A stretch of 10,448 nt of DNA from an uncultured Opitutia bacterium (lineage in GTDB: Bacteria; Verrucomicrobiota; Verrucomicrobiia; Opitutales; JABJCN01), in contig CAJWSN010000034.1 of assembly GCA_913046175.1 (NCBI GenBank), forward strand, positions 1 to 10,448, in the 5' to 3' direction. The notes below the pieces were generated by a model. It made no database searches, had not been told where the DNA came from, and saw nothing but the letters and a program-made list of their open reading frames with translations. Shown here in pieces: positions 1 through 7,240 of the stretch (positions are counted from its first letter, which is position 1; each line of letters begins with the position of its first letter). Position numbers and translations under genes: made by a program.

Positions 1-546
1 ATTGCGAAGCATGGAATTCCAGCGCTGGTACTTGCGTTAGGATTAGGCTCGTTTTCAATTAATACGCCTGTTTTGGCTGACGATATAAAAAAACTAGGAC
101 AAGAAATTGAGAATCTGAAGGAAAAAATCCAAGAAATTGAGAATAAATATAAAAGTATTTTGGAGCACTCTTCTGCCAGTGGGGGCGCCAAGGTTTCTAA
201 GCCTGCAGCTTCGGCTATCGCTGTTGGGACAAAATTAAATGGAGACCAAATCAAATCACTTTTTAGTGGAAAGTCTATCGATAGGATTAGCGATGGATCT
301 TGTCAGCCATTTCAAATTGACTTTGAAAAAAATGGTAGTGTCAAAGTCACCTGTAACGTAGATTCAGATGATGGAAAGTGGTTTACAGAAGACGATATGT
401 TAGGTTTGAAAATGGATAACTGGTGGCTTGGTGAACCACGATATTACACCATAACTAAGGCAGAAGGAGATACCGTTGTTGCAAAAGCAATTAGCGGCGG
501 CAGCGTCGATTCTATAGGGAGGAATTTTACATGGGAAGTTTATTAG
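1..546 (+). CDS. Exported coiled-coil protein of unknown function (5' partial)
   Basis: I do not recognise a named family with confidence. The frame is open from the first base, so the true start lies upstream; the in-frame TTG at 73 is inside the signal peptide region and is not a credible start. The first 25 or so codons encode a hydrophobic stretch ending in an Ala-rich cleavage-like site (TPVLA, then DDIKK), which reads as the end of a Sec signal peptide. A charged Glu/Lys heptad-like helix follows (about 30 residues from DDIKKLGQEIENLK), then a Ser/Ala/Gly linker, then a globular domain of about 105 residues starting GTKLNGDQIKSLFSGKS and ending FTWEVY. The pattern 'G..L....I..LFSG....DGKW...DD.....W......Y.I...GDT' is loosely like DUF995-type small periplasmic domains; that resemblance is tentative. 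Two cysteines (SCQPF and VTCNV) could pair. Base composition is clearly more AT-rich than everything after about 700, so it may come from another genome or from a transferred segment. Confidence 0.7.
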   Translation: MAKHGIPALVLALGLGSFSINTPVLADDIKKLGQEIENLKEKIQEIENKYKSILEHSSASGGAKVSKPAASAIAVGTKLNGDQIKSLFSGKSIDRISDGSCQPFQIDFEKNGSVKVTCNVDSDDGKWFTEDDMLGLKMDNWWLGEPRYYTITKAEGDTVVAKAISGGSVDSIGRNFTWEVY

Positions 547-690
547 TCTCTAATTCTGTAGCAACACGATGGTGGTAGAACACCAGTTTATGATGAAACT
601 AAACGCTAAAGCCTCGCTTGTCGTAGCAAGAAGAGGGCAAAGGCCCACTCCTTCAGCCATTAAATATAAGCGCTTGTAAATAGAAGATAA
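547..690. other. AT-rich non-coding tail of the left segment
   Basis: No convincing gene is present. I see an imperfect stem-loop at 612-636 (CCTC g CTTG tcgtag CAAG aa GAGG), a small GGGC/GCCC hairpin at 635-646 that would compete with it, and an 8-base palindrome AAGCGCTT at 668-675. The stem-loop lies downstream of the exported-protein gene but has no T-run, so a terminator role is unproven. A stop codon at 688-690 closes the frame that becomes oppA further right. Confidence 0.4.
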
Positions 691-715
691 AATTACACCC
701 TACAGGATGAAAAAG
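690..715. other. Probable sequence junction at the truncated oppA
   Basis: Left of this point the DNA is AT-rich and unrelated to peptide transport. Right of it the frame immediately encodes solute-binding-protein sequence (recognisable from about GIKELPPIELKYNTSEGH) without any start codon, ribosome site or N-terminal two thirds. The abrupt change in composition together with loss of the 5' part of the gene marks a join: deletion, insertion, or an artificial chimera. Confidence 0.6.
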
Positions 716-1206
716 GGATCAAGGAACTGCCGCCAATAGAGCTAAAATACAATACTTCCGAAGGGCACAAGAAGTTGGCCGTGGCCATGCAAGGGATGTG
801 GAAAAAACACCTCGGCATCGAGATGAAGCTACTGAACATGGAATGGAAGGTTTTCCTTGCGACCACCGCAAAGCGGGATTTTATCTTGGCCCGGGGTGGT
901 TGGATCGGGGACTACGTTGATGCCAACACTTTTCTTCATATGTGGCGCACGGGCGATGGCCACAACAACACGGGATGGTCCAATGCCCGCTATGACGAAC
1001 TGCTGGATTTGGCAGCCAAGGAAAAGAACCAAGAAAAGCGCTTCGAGTACTTTCAGGAATGTGAGGCTATCCTAGCCGAGGAAATGCCCGTGATGCCCAT
1101 TTATTTCTACGTTCACGTTACGCTTCGCGACCCCTCGGTAAAAGGATGGCACCCGACTTTGCTCGATCATCATCCCTACCAATACGTCTATCTCGAGGAA
1201 GACTGA
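691..1206 (+). CDS. oppA: Oligopeptide ABC transporter substrate-binding protein, C-terminal fragment
   Basis: This is the last part of a family 5 extracellular solute-binding protein (SBP_bac_5, OppA/DppA type), which captures peptides outside the membrane and delivers them to OppBC. The recognisable C-terminal lobe pattern is LKYNTSEGHKKLAVAMQGMW, then a Gly-Ile-rich strand, RDFILARGGWIGDYVDANTF, the conserved NNTGWSNARYDELL, and the terminal helix/strand with AILAEEMPVMPIYFY. Family members are roughly 500-600 residues; only about 170 are encoded, so the signal peptide, lipobox and N-terminal lobe are missing. The similarity clearly starts upstream of the TTG at 775, so that codon is not the true start. 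The stop is 9 bases before oppB, consistent with an operon. It is either a pseudogene remnant or, more probably, a complete gene cut by a chimeric join. Confidence 0.85.
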   Translation, partial: NYTLQDEKGIKELPPIELKYNTSEGHKKLAVAMQGMWKKHLGIEMKLLNMEWKVFLATTAKRDFILARGGWIGDYVDANTFLHMWRTGDGHNNTGWSNARYDELLDLAAKEKNQEKRFEYFQECEAILAEEMPVMPIYFYVHVTLRDPSVKGWHPTLLDHHPYQYVYLEED

Positions 1207-1215
1207 ACCAAAGCC

Positions 1216-2133
1216 ATGGCGAAATTCATTCTCGGCAGGATATTGCAGGCGATTCCCACCCTGTTGGTAATCGCTACCCTTACCTTCTTCATGACCCGCA
1301 TGGCCCCCGGGGGTCCCTTTGACGGAGAAAAACCGATTCCTGAGGAAATCAAGGAACGCATCGAGGCTCATTACGGCTTGAACGAACCATTGCACGAGCA
1401 ATTTCTCCTCTACCTGAGCAACTTGTTGCAAGGCGACTTGGGACCTTCTTTCAAATACATCGGCTGGGAAGTTTCCGAGCTCATCGCTCAAGCCTTTCCC
1501 GTTTCGGCTCAACTGGGACTTTGTTCTCTCGCGATTGCCCTGACCCTTGGATTGCCCGCTGGCATAGTGGCCGCGCTAAGAAAGAATTCACCTTGGGACT
1601 ACGTACCCATGTCGATCGCGATGATCGGCATTTGTCTTCCAACCTTCGTGCTTGGCCCTGCTCTCATCCTTCTGTTTTCAAGCAAGCTCGGATGGTTTTC
1701 ACCCATGGGATGGTATTCCATTTCAGATATTGTCCTACCCTCCCTAACCTTGGGCCTTTTTTATGCAGCTTACATCGCTCGACTGACTCGAGCGGGCATG
1801 CTGGAAACCCTGAACCAAGACTATATTCGCACGGCCCGGGCAAAGGGCGCCCCACCCTCTCAGGTTGTAACCAAACATGCTTTGCGGGGAGGATTGCTTC
1901 CGGTGGTTACCTTTCTCGGCCCCGCCTTTGCCGGACTCATTAGCGGCTCATTTATTATCGAAAGCATTTTTTTTATTCCCGGATTGGGGCGTTTCTTTGT
2001 CACCGCCGCCTTCAATCGCGACTACACCATGGTCCTCGGCACAGTGCTGTTCTATGCCACCCTGATCATTTTGTTGAATCTCTTGGTCGACGTAATCCAG
2101 GCAGCCCTTGACCCCAAGGCCAGAACACAATGA
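1216..2133 (+). CDS. oppB: Oligopeptide ABC transporter permease OppB/DppB
   Basis: This is an inner-membrane permease of 305 residues (BPD_transp_1), the usual length for OppB/DppB. The N terminus KFILGRILQAIPTLLVIATL with one membrane helix (about 8-28), a periplasmic stretch containing the family pattern APGGPFD and HYGLNEPLHEQF, and five further helices (about 98-120, 130-155, 171-190, 228-252, 272-296) match the six-helix family topology. The cytoplasmic EAA-type loop that docks the ATPase is YIRTARAKG at 203-211, followed by HALRGGLLPV. The protein ends in the characteristic VDPKAR-like tail (LDPKAR). ATG at 1216 is the natural start, giving the normal N terminus. The stop overlaps the start of oppC in an ATGA, indicating translational coupling. 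It would form the channel together with OppC. Confidence 0.95.
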   Translation: MAKFILGRILQAIPTLLVIATLTFFMTRMAPGGPFDGEKPIPEEIKERIEAHYGLNEPLHEQFLLYLSNLLQGDLGPSFKYIGWEVSELIAQAFPVSAQLGLCSLAIALTLGLPAGIVAALRKNSPWDYVPMSIAMIGICLPTFVLGPALILLFSSKLGWFSPMGWYSISDIVLPSLTLGLFYAAYIARLTRAGMLETLNQDYIRTARAKGAPPSQVVTKHALRGGLLPVVTFLGPAFAGLISGSFIIESIFFIPGLGRFFVTAAFNRDYTMVLGTVLFYATLIILLNLLVDVIQAALDPKARTQ

Positions 2134-3098
2134 GCGACGAAACCATTGATGACATTCGGGGAAATTCCGCTCAACCAGTGGAAGTATCCTCCCTTTGGCG
2201 GGATGCCTGGCTTCGGATGGGAAAGAACAAGGCTGCCATGGCAAGCCTTGTCTTGTTCATCCTGATGTTCATCCTCTGCTTTGTCACGGCCTGGTTTTGC
2301 AAGGACCCCAATGCCGTTTCCCTGACCAATAAATTCGCAACTCCCTCCGTTGGGCACTGGATGGGGACTGATGCCCTCGGCCGCGACCTTTTTGCCCGAA
2401 TTCTTTATGGCGGTCAGATTTCCATCCTGGTCGGTCTTATTGCCACCACGGTTTCAGTCTGTATCGGGGTGACCTACGGTGCGGTTTCAGGATTTGCCGG
2501 CGGGCGCGTGGATGCAACGATGATGCGGGTGGTGGACGTTCTGCTCTCGATACCGTTCCTGGTGGTGGTCATTGTGTTGCAGGCTGTGTTTAGTGAGTGG
2601 TCATCGGATACATCCGCCTGGATCGTCAAGAACTGGAAATGGGACAAGACCTTCACCGACCGTTTCACCAATATTGTGCCTCTCTTTTTTGCACTGGGCT
2701 TGTTTGGGTGGCTTACGCTGGCCCGGATCGTTCGTGCGCAGGTCATGAGTCTCAAGGTCAGGGAATTTGTTGAGGCGGCGACCGCCCTGGGTTACAACAA
2801 GTTTCGGGTCCTCTTCCGCCACATCATCCCGAATACACTTGGGCCGATAGTGGTTTACGCCACCTTGACCGTGCCGAGCTTTATCATGTATGAGGCCACA
2901 CTCTCCTACCTGGGCCTCGGGGTGGAGGCGCCAAACAGCTCCTGGGGAATCCTTATAAAGGAAGGCGCCAACTTCATGGAGACTCATCCTGAACTGCTCA
3001 TTCTCCCCGGGTTGTTTTTCTCCCTGACACTCTTTTCCCTTAATTTTCTTGGCGACGGGCTTCGCGATGCCTTGGACCCCAAAGCCTCCAAGGATTGA
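2130..3098 (+). CDS. oppC: Oligopeptide ABC transporter permease OppC/DppC
   Basis: This is the second membrane permease of the peptide importer, 322 residues. It has the OppC-type cytoplasmic N-terminal segment (SLWRDAWLRMGKNKAAMASL), first helix at about 36-56, then the family hallmark GTDALGRDLFAR at 79-90, a helix bundle starting near 97, and the EAA loop EAATALGYNKFRVLFRHIIP from 215 that contacts the ATPase. The C terminus LGDGLRDALDPK is diagnostic for OppC/DppC. A hydrophilic Trp/Asp/Lys-rich stretch at about 155-180 (SEWSSDTSAWIVKNWKWDK) lengthens the loop between helices 3 and 4; similar extra loops occur in some OppC/YejE-like members. The start overlaps the oppB stop (ATGA) and the stop overlaps the oppDF start (TGATG). 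Confidence 0.95.
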   Translation: MSDETIDDIRGNSAQPVEVSSLWRDAWLRMGKNKAAMASLVLFILMFILCFVTAWFCKDPNAVSLTNKFATPSVGHWMGTDALGRDLFARILYGGQISILVGLIATTVSVCIGVTYGAVSGFAGGRVDATMMRVVDVLLSIPFLVVVIVLQAVFSEWSSDTSAWIVKNWKWDKTFTDRFTNIVPLFFALGLFGWLTLARIVRAQVMSLKVREFVEAATALGYNKFRVLFRHIIPNTLGPIVVYATLTVPSFIMYEATLSYLGLGVEAPNSSWGILIKEGANFMETHPELLILPGLFFSLTLFSLNFLGDGLRDALDPKASKD

Positions 3099-4870
3099 TG
3101 TCTTTGATTAATATCCAGAACCTGAAGACTTATTTCCACACACGTGCCGGAACGACACGTGCGGTGGATGACATTTCCTTTTCTCTGGAGAAGGGGGAAA
3201 TTGTCGGCGTTGTGGGGGAGTCCGGTTCCGGCAAGTCCGTGACCTGCCATTCCATATTGGGCCTCTTGCCGCAGCCACCGGCAAAGATCGAGGGAGGCAG
3301 TGTCACATTCAACGGATCTGAACTTATTGGACTGGATCCGCCATTGCTGCGTGCGATACGGGGCAAGCAGATCTCCATGATCTTTCAGGACCCCATGAGT
3401 TGCCTCAACCCATACCTGCGGATTCTCGACCAGGTGGCGGAGCCCATCCTGGTCCATGAGGATGTCACCCAGGAGGATGCAGAGCGTCGAGCCATCAAGA
3501 TGCTTGAAAAGGTTGGGATCCGTGATGCTGCCAGTCGAGCCAACTCCTATCCGCACGAATTCTCCGGTGGGATGCGCCAACGGGCGATGATCGCCATGGC
3601 ACTGGTAACGAACCCGGATGTCCTTTTCGCGGATGAGCCGACCACGGCCCTTGATGTCACCGTGCAGGCACGCATCCTCAAGATTCTCCGGGATATGCGC
3701 GGCGAACTCGACGTGTCGGTTCTTTTCATCACGCACGATCTTGGGGTCGTGGCTGAGGTCGCAGACCGCGTTGTTGTCATGTACCAAGGCAAGATTGTGG
3801 AGCAGGGGAATCTCGTGGAGATTTTCAAGAATCCCTCCCACCCCTACGTGAAGGGGCTCCTGGCCTGCCGCCCCACTTTTGAGACGAAGTATCGCATCCT
3901 TCCCACCGTCGAGGATTTTCTGGAAAGTGAAACCACGCCGGATGGTGTTGTTACCATTCGGGAACGTCCTGATTCCGCGGAACGGCTTGCCTCGCTTGAA
4001 AAGGTAACGGCAGCATCCCCGCCTCCCACGAACGTTGAGGATTTGGCAATCCTCTTGAAAACGGATAACCTTCAGGTTCATTTCCATTCCGGCGGAGGCT
4101 TCTTTGGCAAGCCTCGAGAAGTCGTGAAGGCGGTTGATGGAGTGAGCCTCAGGATTCAAAGGGGCCAGACCCTTGGGCTTGTTGGTGAGTCCGGGTGTGG
4201 GAAGACCACGATTGGACGCGCGATTCTCCGTCTTGTCCATCCAACAGGTGGAAGGGTCATGTATGATGACACAGAGCTTACATCCCTGGGAGGAAAAGAT
4301 CTACTGTCTTACCGCAAGCGGATGCAGATCATTTTTCAGGATCCTTATGCATCGTTGAATCCACGGATGACGATTGAGCAGGCCCTGATTGAGCCGATGA
4401 CCGTGCATGGCTTGGGTGCCAATCGTTCTGAGCGACGTGATCGCGTCGTTGCCCTGCTGGAGGAGGTGGGCCTATCCCCGACACATCTCCTGCGCTATCC
4501 GCATGAATTTTCAGGAGGCCAACGGCAAAGGCTTTGTGTGGCCCGAGCCCTTGCGGTGGAGCCGGAGTTCATTGTCTGTGATGAGTGTGTGAGTGCAATG
4601 GATGTCTCGGTTCAGGCCCAGGTGCTGAACTTGTTGCGTGACCTGCAGGATCGACGCGGGCTTACCTACCTATTTATTTCCCATGACCTCAGTGTGGTGA
4701 AGTTCATGTCTGATGAGGTGAGTGTCATGAAGGAGGGACGGATTGTGGAACATGATCGTGCGGAGGCGCTTTACCACAATCCCCAGGAAGCCTACACCCA
4801 GGAACTTCTTGAAGCAGTGCCGCAGGGTGACCTGGAAGCCCTGCAAAAACGTTTCAGGGACAATGCATGA
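3098..4870 (+). CDS. oppDF: Fused oligopeptide ABC transporter ATPase (OppD-OppF)
   Basis: This is a 590-residue protein with two complete ABC ATPase domains that energises the OppBC permease, as in YejF/GsiA-type fusions. Domain 1 (about 1-260, OppD-like): Walker A GESGSGKS 40-47, Q-loop FQDP at 96-99, signature FSGGM 155-159, Walker B VLFADEP 175-181 with Glu180, H-loop His213, then the oligopeptide-transporter extension. A linker of about 70 residues follows. Domain 2 (about 330-590, OppF-like): Walker A GESGCGKT 363-370, signature FSGGQ 471-475, Walker B ending DE with Glu496, H-loop His529. Both sites look catalytically complete. After Glu496 the usual Pro is Cys497 (DECVSAMD instead of DEPVSALD), a mild variant. 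The ATG at 3098 overlaps the oppC stop as TGATG; an in-frame TTG three bases upstream is less likely. Confidence 0.95.
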   Translation: MSLINIQNLKTYFHTRAGTTRAVDDISFSLEKGEIVGVVGESGSGKSVTCHSILGLLPQPPAKIEGGSVTFNGSELIGLDPPLLRAIRGKQISMIFQDPMSCLNPYLRILDQVAEPILVHEDVTQEDAERRAIKMLEKVGIRDAASRANSYPHEFSGGMRQRAMIAMALVTNPDVLFADEPTTALDVTVQARILKILRDMRGELDVSVLFITHDLGVVAEVADRVVVMYQGKIVEQGNLVEIFKNPSHPYVKGLLACRPTFETKYRILPTVEDFLESETTPDGVVTIRERPDSAERLASLEKVTAASPPPTNVEDLAILLKTDNLQVHFHSGGGFFGKPREVVKAVDGVSLRIQRGQTLGLVGESGCGKTTIGRAILRLVHPTGGRVMYDDTELTSLGGKDLLSYRKRMQIIFQDPYASLNPRMTIEQALIEPMTVHGLGANRSERRDRVVALLEEVGLSPTHLLRYPHEFSGGQRQRLCVARALAVEPEFIVCDECVSAMDVSVQAQVLNLLRDLQDRRGLTYLFISHDLSVVKFMSDEVSVMKEGRIVEHDRAEALYHNPQEAYTQELLEAVPQGDLEALQKRFRDNA

Positions 4871-4977
4871 CCAAAAAAAGTTTGTCATCGCCCCGCTTTT
4901 TCCAATCCTTGATCCGCTTGATTGCACACATCAAGTCCCAAACACAGCTATTTAAAGACATTAGATTAGCACCATGA
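4867..4977 (+). CDS. Possible 36-residue basic peptide linking oppDF to azurin
   Basis: This small frame is too short for ordinary gene calling. Its ATG overlaps the oppDF stop as ATGA (4867-4870) and its own TGA overlaps the azurin ATG as ATGA (4974-4977), so it exactly fills the gap between the two genes. The product begins MTKKSLSSPRFFQSLIRLIA and ends FKDIRLAP. It is basic with a plausible amphipathic helix over the middle 20 residues and has no recognisable family. It could be a translated linker that couples azurin to oppDF translation, especially as the azurin start has no clear Shine-Dalgarno sequence. It could equally be chance; a CTTGAT/ATCAAG hairpin (4917-4935) lies within it. I know of no homologue. 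Confidence 0.3.
   Translation: MTKKSLSSPRFFQSLIRLIAHIKSQTQLFKDIRLAP
4917..4935 (+). repeat. Short inverted repeat upstream of azurin
   Basis: A perfect 6-bp stem CTTGAT/ATCAAG surrounds a 7-base loop (tgcacac) in the oppDF-azurin gap. It is not followed by a T-run, so I do not call it a terminator. It might be a small operator-like dyad or chance. Confidence 0.3.
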
Positions 4978-5441
4978 ACAAATCCTTCTTACCACTACTA
5001 GTCATAGCCCTTCTCACGGGTTCAATCATTTTTACCCAACTGATTGGCGCCAAGGAAGAGAAGGCCGATGTCACCATCGCCATCAATGGCACGGACACCA
5101 TGATGTATGACAAAACTGTCTTTGAGGTGAAGTCCGGCCAAAAAGTGAAGCTTGTGTTCAAGAACATCGGCAAGCTGCCAAAGGTGGCTATGGGCCACAA
5201 CGTGGTCATTCTCAAGAAGGGGGTGAATGTTGCCGCCTTTTGCACGGAAGCCATCAAGTTCCCGACTGAAGGCTATTTTCCGAAGACCAAGAAGGATGAT
5301 GTTATTGCCACCACCAAGTTGCTTGGCCCCGATGAAAGCGACACGGTTTTCTTCACTGCCCCGGCCCCTGGCGTCTATGATTATGTCTGCACTTTCCCGG
5401 GCCACTTTGCCTTGATGAAGGGCAAGATGACCGTAAAGTAG
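4974..5441 (+). CDS. Azurin, secreted type 1 (blue) copper protein
   Basis: This is a 155-residue precursor of a small periplasmic one-electron carrier. An N-terminal hydrophobic segment (about 6-25, ending LIGA) is a signal peptide or membrane anchor. The mature part follows the azurin plan: IAINGTDTMMYDKTVFEVKS for the first strands, the copper ligand His75 in MGHNVVIL, and the ligand loop YVCTFPGHFALMKGKMTV with Cys139, His144 and Met148. The Cys-5-His-4-Met spacing equals that of classical azurins. The N-terminal disulfide of Pseudomonas azurin seems absent: the other cysteine is Cys90, with no partner except the copper ligand. There is no clear Shine-Dalgarno before ATG 4974. A strong hairpin follows the stop. 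In PVC bacteria azurins often sit near secreted dehydrogenases; a similar domain begins the protein encoded at 7881. The electron partner is not known from sequence. Confidence 0.92.
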   Translation: MNKSFLPLLVIALLTGSIIFTQLIGAKEEKADVTIAINGTDTMMYDKTVFEVKSGQKVKLVFKNIGKLPKVAMGHNVVILKKGVNVAAFCTEAIKFPTEGYFPKTKKDDVIATTKLLGPDESDTVFFTAPAPGVYDYVCTFPGHFALMKGKMTVK

Positions 5442-5487
5442 CTGCAGTTTGTTAAAGCTTTTACCAACTCCCATCACGCAAATTATG

Positions 5488-5520
5488 ACAGAACCCGGCA
5501 CTGGCCGGGTTCTGTGATTT
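5488..5520 (+). terminator. Perfect 12-bp hairpin, probable terminator after azurin
   Basis: ACAGAACCCGGC (5488-5499) and GCCGGGTTCTGT (5504-5515) pair perfectly around a 4-base ACTG loop and are followed by GATTT. The GC-rich core and following T's fit an intrinsic terminator, although the T-run is short. The foot of the stem is only 12 bases before the start codon of the next gene, so any message reading through carries the hairpin where a ribosome would bind. Confidence 0.7.
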
Positions 5521-5527
5521 AACGACC

Positions 5528-7240
5528 ATGAGTGACAATCCCCAGACAAACGAACAGGTTGAACAACAAGGCCGTGAATTGCTGGCCGCCGAAGCCAAAG
5601 GTTTGGGTACAGCACTGAAAACCTACACCAAGTACTCCGGCCCCGGATGGCTGCAGAGTGCCATTACTCTGGGCGGAGGCTCACTTTCAGGTGCGTTGTT
5701 TCTGGGGATTCTGGGTGGGACCAGCCTGCTCTGGCTCCAGTTGGTGGCCATCATCATGGGGGTCATCATGCTTTCTGCGATCAGCTACATCACGCTTTCG
5801 ACTGGCAAGAGGCCCTTTCAGGCGATCAATGAGCACATTAATCCGGCCTTGGGCTGGGGTTGGATCATCGCCACGATCGCGGCGAACATGCTCTGGTGCA
5901 TGCCACAGTTCAGCCTCTGCTTTGCGGCATTGCAAAAGAACCTGGTTGGCGGAGAGACTATAGGGGACAACACGTGGACCAAGATCGGTATCTCCGTGAT
6001 GATTCTGGCGGTTGCCTTTGTCTTTCTAAAGATGAACGAGTCCGGCAGCAAGGCCGGCAAGTTCTTTGATATTTTCTTGAAGGCTTTGGTCAGCCTCATC
6101 GTCCTGAGCTTTTTCGCTGTGGTCGTTTTCCTCGCCTTGGAAGGGAAGGTCATCTGGGGTGAAATCTTAAAGGGCTTTATTCCCAATCCCGGACATTGGA
6201 CTACGCCCGGCGGGGAAGTCCCGGAACTGCTCAAGGCGCTGCCTGAGGCCTCGCAGGCTTTCTGGTCTGAAGCCGTGGTCAAGCAACAGAGGGCCATCAT
6301 GATCGGCGCCGCTGCCACCGCCGTAGGCATCAATATGACCTTCTTACTGCCCTATAATTTACTTAGCAAGGGCTGGAACAAGTCCTTCCGCGGTCTGTCT
6401 AGGTTCGACCTCTGCACTGCCATGGCCGTCCCTTACATTCTGGCCACCACCTGCGTGGTCATCGCCTCTGCCTCCATGTTCCACGCTAACATCGACGAGA
6501 AACTTGCCAGCGACGATCCTGCCATGATCCAGACCAGCGAGAACTACGGCGCCGTTAAGGATCAGATTCTAGCCCGTGCCGCCAAGGTGGACGGCGTCAA
6601 GACCGAGGGTATCTCAGATCAAGAAGCTCTCGTCCTCGTGGCGGCATCTGCTCCGGAAGAGCGGAGAATTGCTTCCTCTCTGATCAAGCGCAACGCCTTC
6701 CAGCTCTCTGCTGCCCTGTCGCCGATCCTCGGCGAGACCAAGGCTAGCCTTGTATTTGGCTTCGGAATTTTCGGGATGGGCTTCTCCACGATCATCATTC
6801 TCATGCTTATCAACGGTTATGCCTTTTGCGAGCTGTTCGGCAAGCCCCAGGGAGGCCAGCTGCATTTGATTGGCTGCCTGGTCGCCGGTGTATGTGGCGC
6901 GATCTGGCCGCTTGTTTGGGATGGTCCGGCCAAGCTCTGGCTTGCCATCCTGGTGTCTGCTTTTGGCATGATGCTTCTCCCCATCGCCTACACCACTTTC
7001 TTCATGATGATGAACAGCAAGAAGCTCATGGGTAATGAGAAGCCTGAAGGAGGACGGTTGAAAATGTGGAACATCCTCATGGGCATTTCGGTTATTGGGG
7101 CATTTATCGCTGCTGGAACGGCTATCTATGACAAAAGTTCTCACCCAGTAGTGGGCAAGACTGTGATCATCGTGGGTGTGATTTTCGCAGTCACCTTGGT
7201 TTTGGGCTTCCTCAAAAAGAAATCTCCTCAAGGTTCGTGA
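5528..7240 (+). CDS. Divergent Nramp-related (SLC11-like) membrane transporter
   Basis: This is a 570-residue multi-helix inner-membrane protein of the kind annotated as Nramp family divalent metal transporter in PVC genomes. The first helix begins at SGPGWLQSA (37-45), matching the Nramp GPG opening. Later hydrophobic segments lie near 65-90, 112-135, 152-168, 185-205, 256-280, 296-316, 408-432, 446-464, 468-496, 513-533 and 543-562. The key metal-binding motifs are altered: helix 1 has TLGGGSLSG (47-55) where canonical proteins have DPGN, and helix 6 has LPYN (274-277) in place of MPHN, so the coordinating Asp, Asn and Met are not visible. A hydrophilic stretch of about 80 residues (318-400) interrupts the region between helices 7 and 8; I recall comparable insertions in planctomycete relatives. 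Substrate is therefore undetermined. The stop overlaps the next gene's start (TGATG). No Shine-Dalgarno is visible before the ATG, only the hairpin. Confidence 0.85.
   Translation: MSDNPQTNEQVEQQGRELLAAEAKGLGTALKTYTKYSGPGWLQSAITLGGGSLSGALFLGILGGTSLLWLQLVAIIMGVIMLSAISYITLSTGKRPFQAINEHINPALGWGWIIATIAANMLWCMPQFSLCFAALQKNLVGGETIGDNTWTKIGISVMILAVAFVFLKMNESGSKAGKFFDIFLKALVSLIVLSFFAVVVFLALEGKVIWGEILKGFIPNPGHWTTPGGEVPELLKALPEASQAFWSEAVVKQQRAIMIGAAATAVGINMTFLLPYNLLSKGWNKSFRGLSRFDLCTAMAVPYILATTCVVIASASMFHANIDEKLASDDPAMIQTSENYGAVKDQILARAAKVDGVKTEGISDQEALVLVAASAPEERRIASSLIKRNAFQLSAALSPILGETKASLVFGFGIFGMGFSTIIILMLINGYAFCELFGKPQGGQLHLIGCLVAGVCGAIWPLVWDGPAKLWLAILVSAFGMMLLPIAYTTFFMMMNSKKLMGNEKPEGGRLKMWNILMGISVIGAFIAAGTAIYDKSSHPVVGKTVIIVGVIFAVTLVLGFLKKKSPQGS

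Noticed and set aside
569..679. 36-codon plus-strand ORF in the AT-rich left tail
   Set aside because: It has no ribosome site, family resemblance or conserved context, and it spans the imperfect hairpins; it is compatible with chance.
775..1206. TTG 775 as the start of a short, complete protein
   Set aside because: OppA-type sequence continues in frame upstream of 775, so the codon is internal to a truncated gene.
2984..4240. Long minus-strand open frame (418 codons) opposite oppC/oppDF
   Set aside because: It lies wholly antisense to clearly conserved transporter genes, has no recognisable domain, and its composition is that of a reverse-complement shadow.
4922..4954. Sigma70-like promoter (TTGCAC ... 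TATTTA) before azurin
   Set aside because: The spacing between the hexamers is about 21 bases, too long for a credible promoter, and no better pair is evident.
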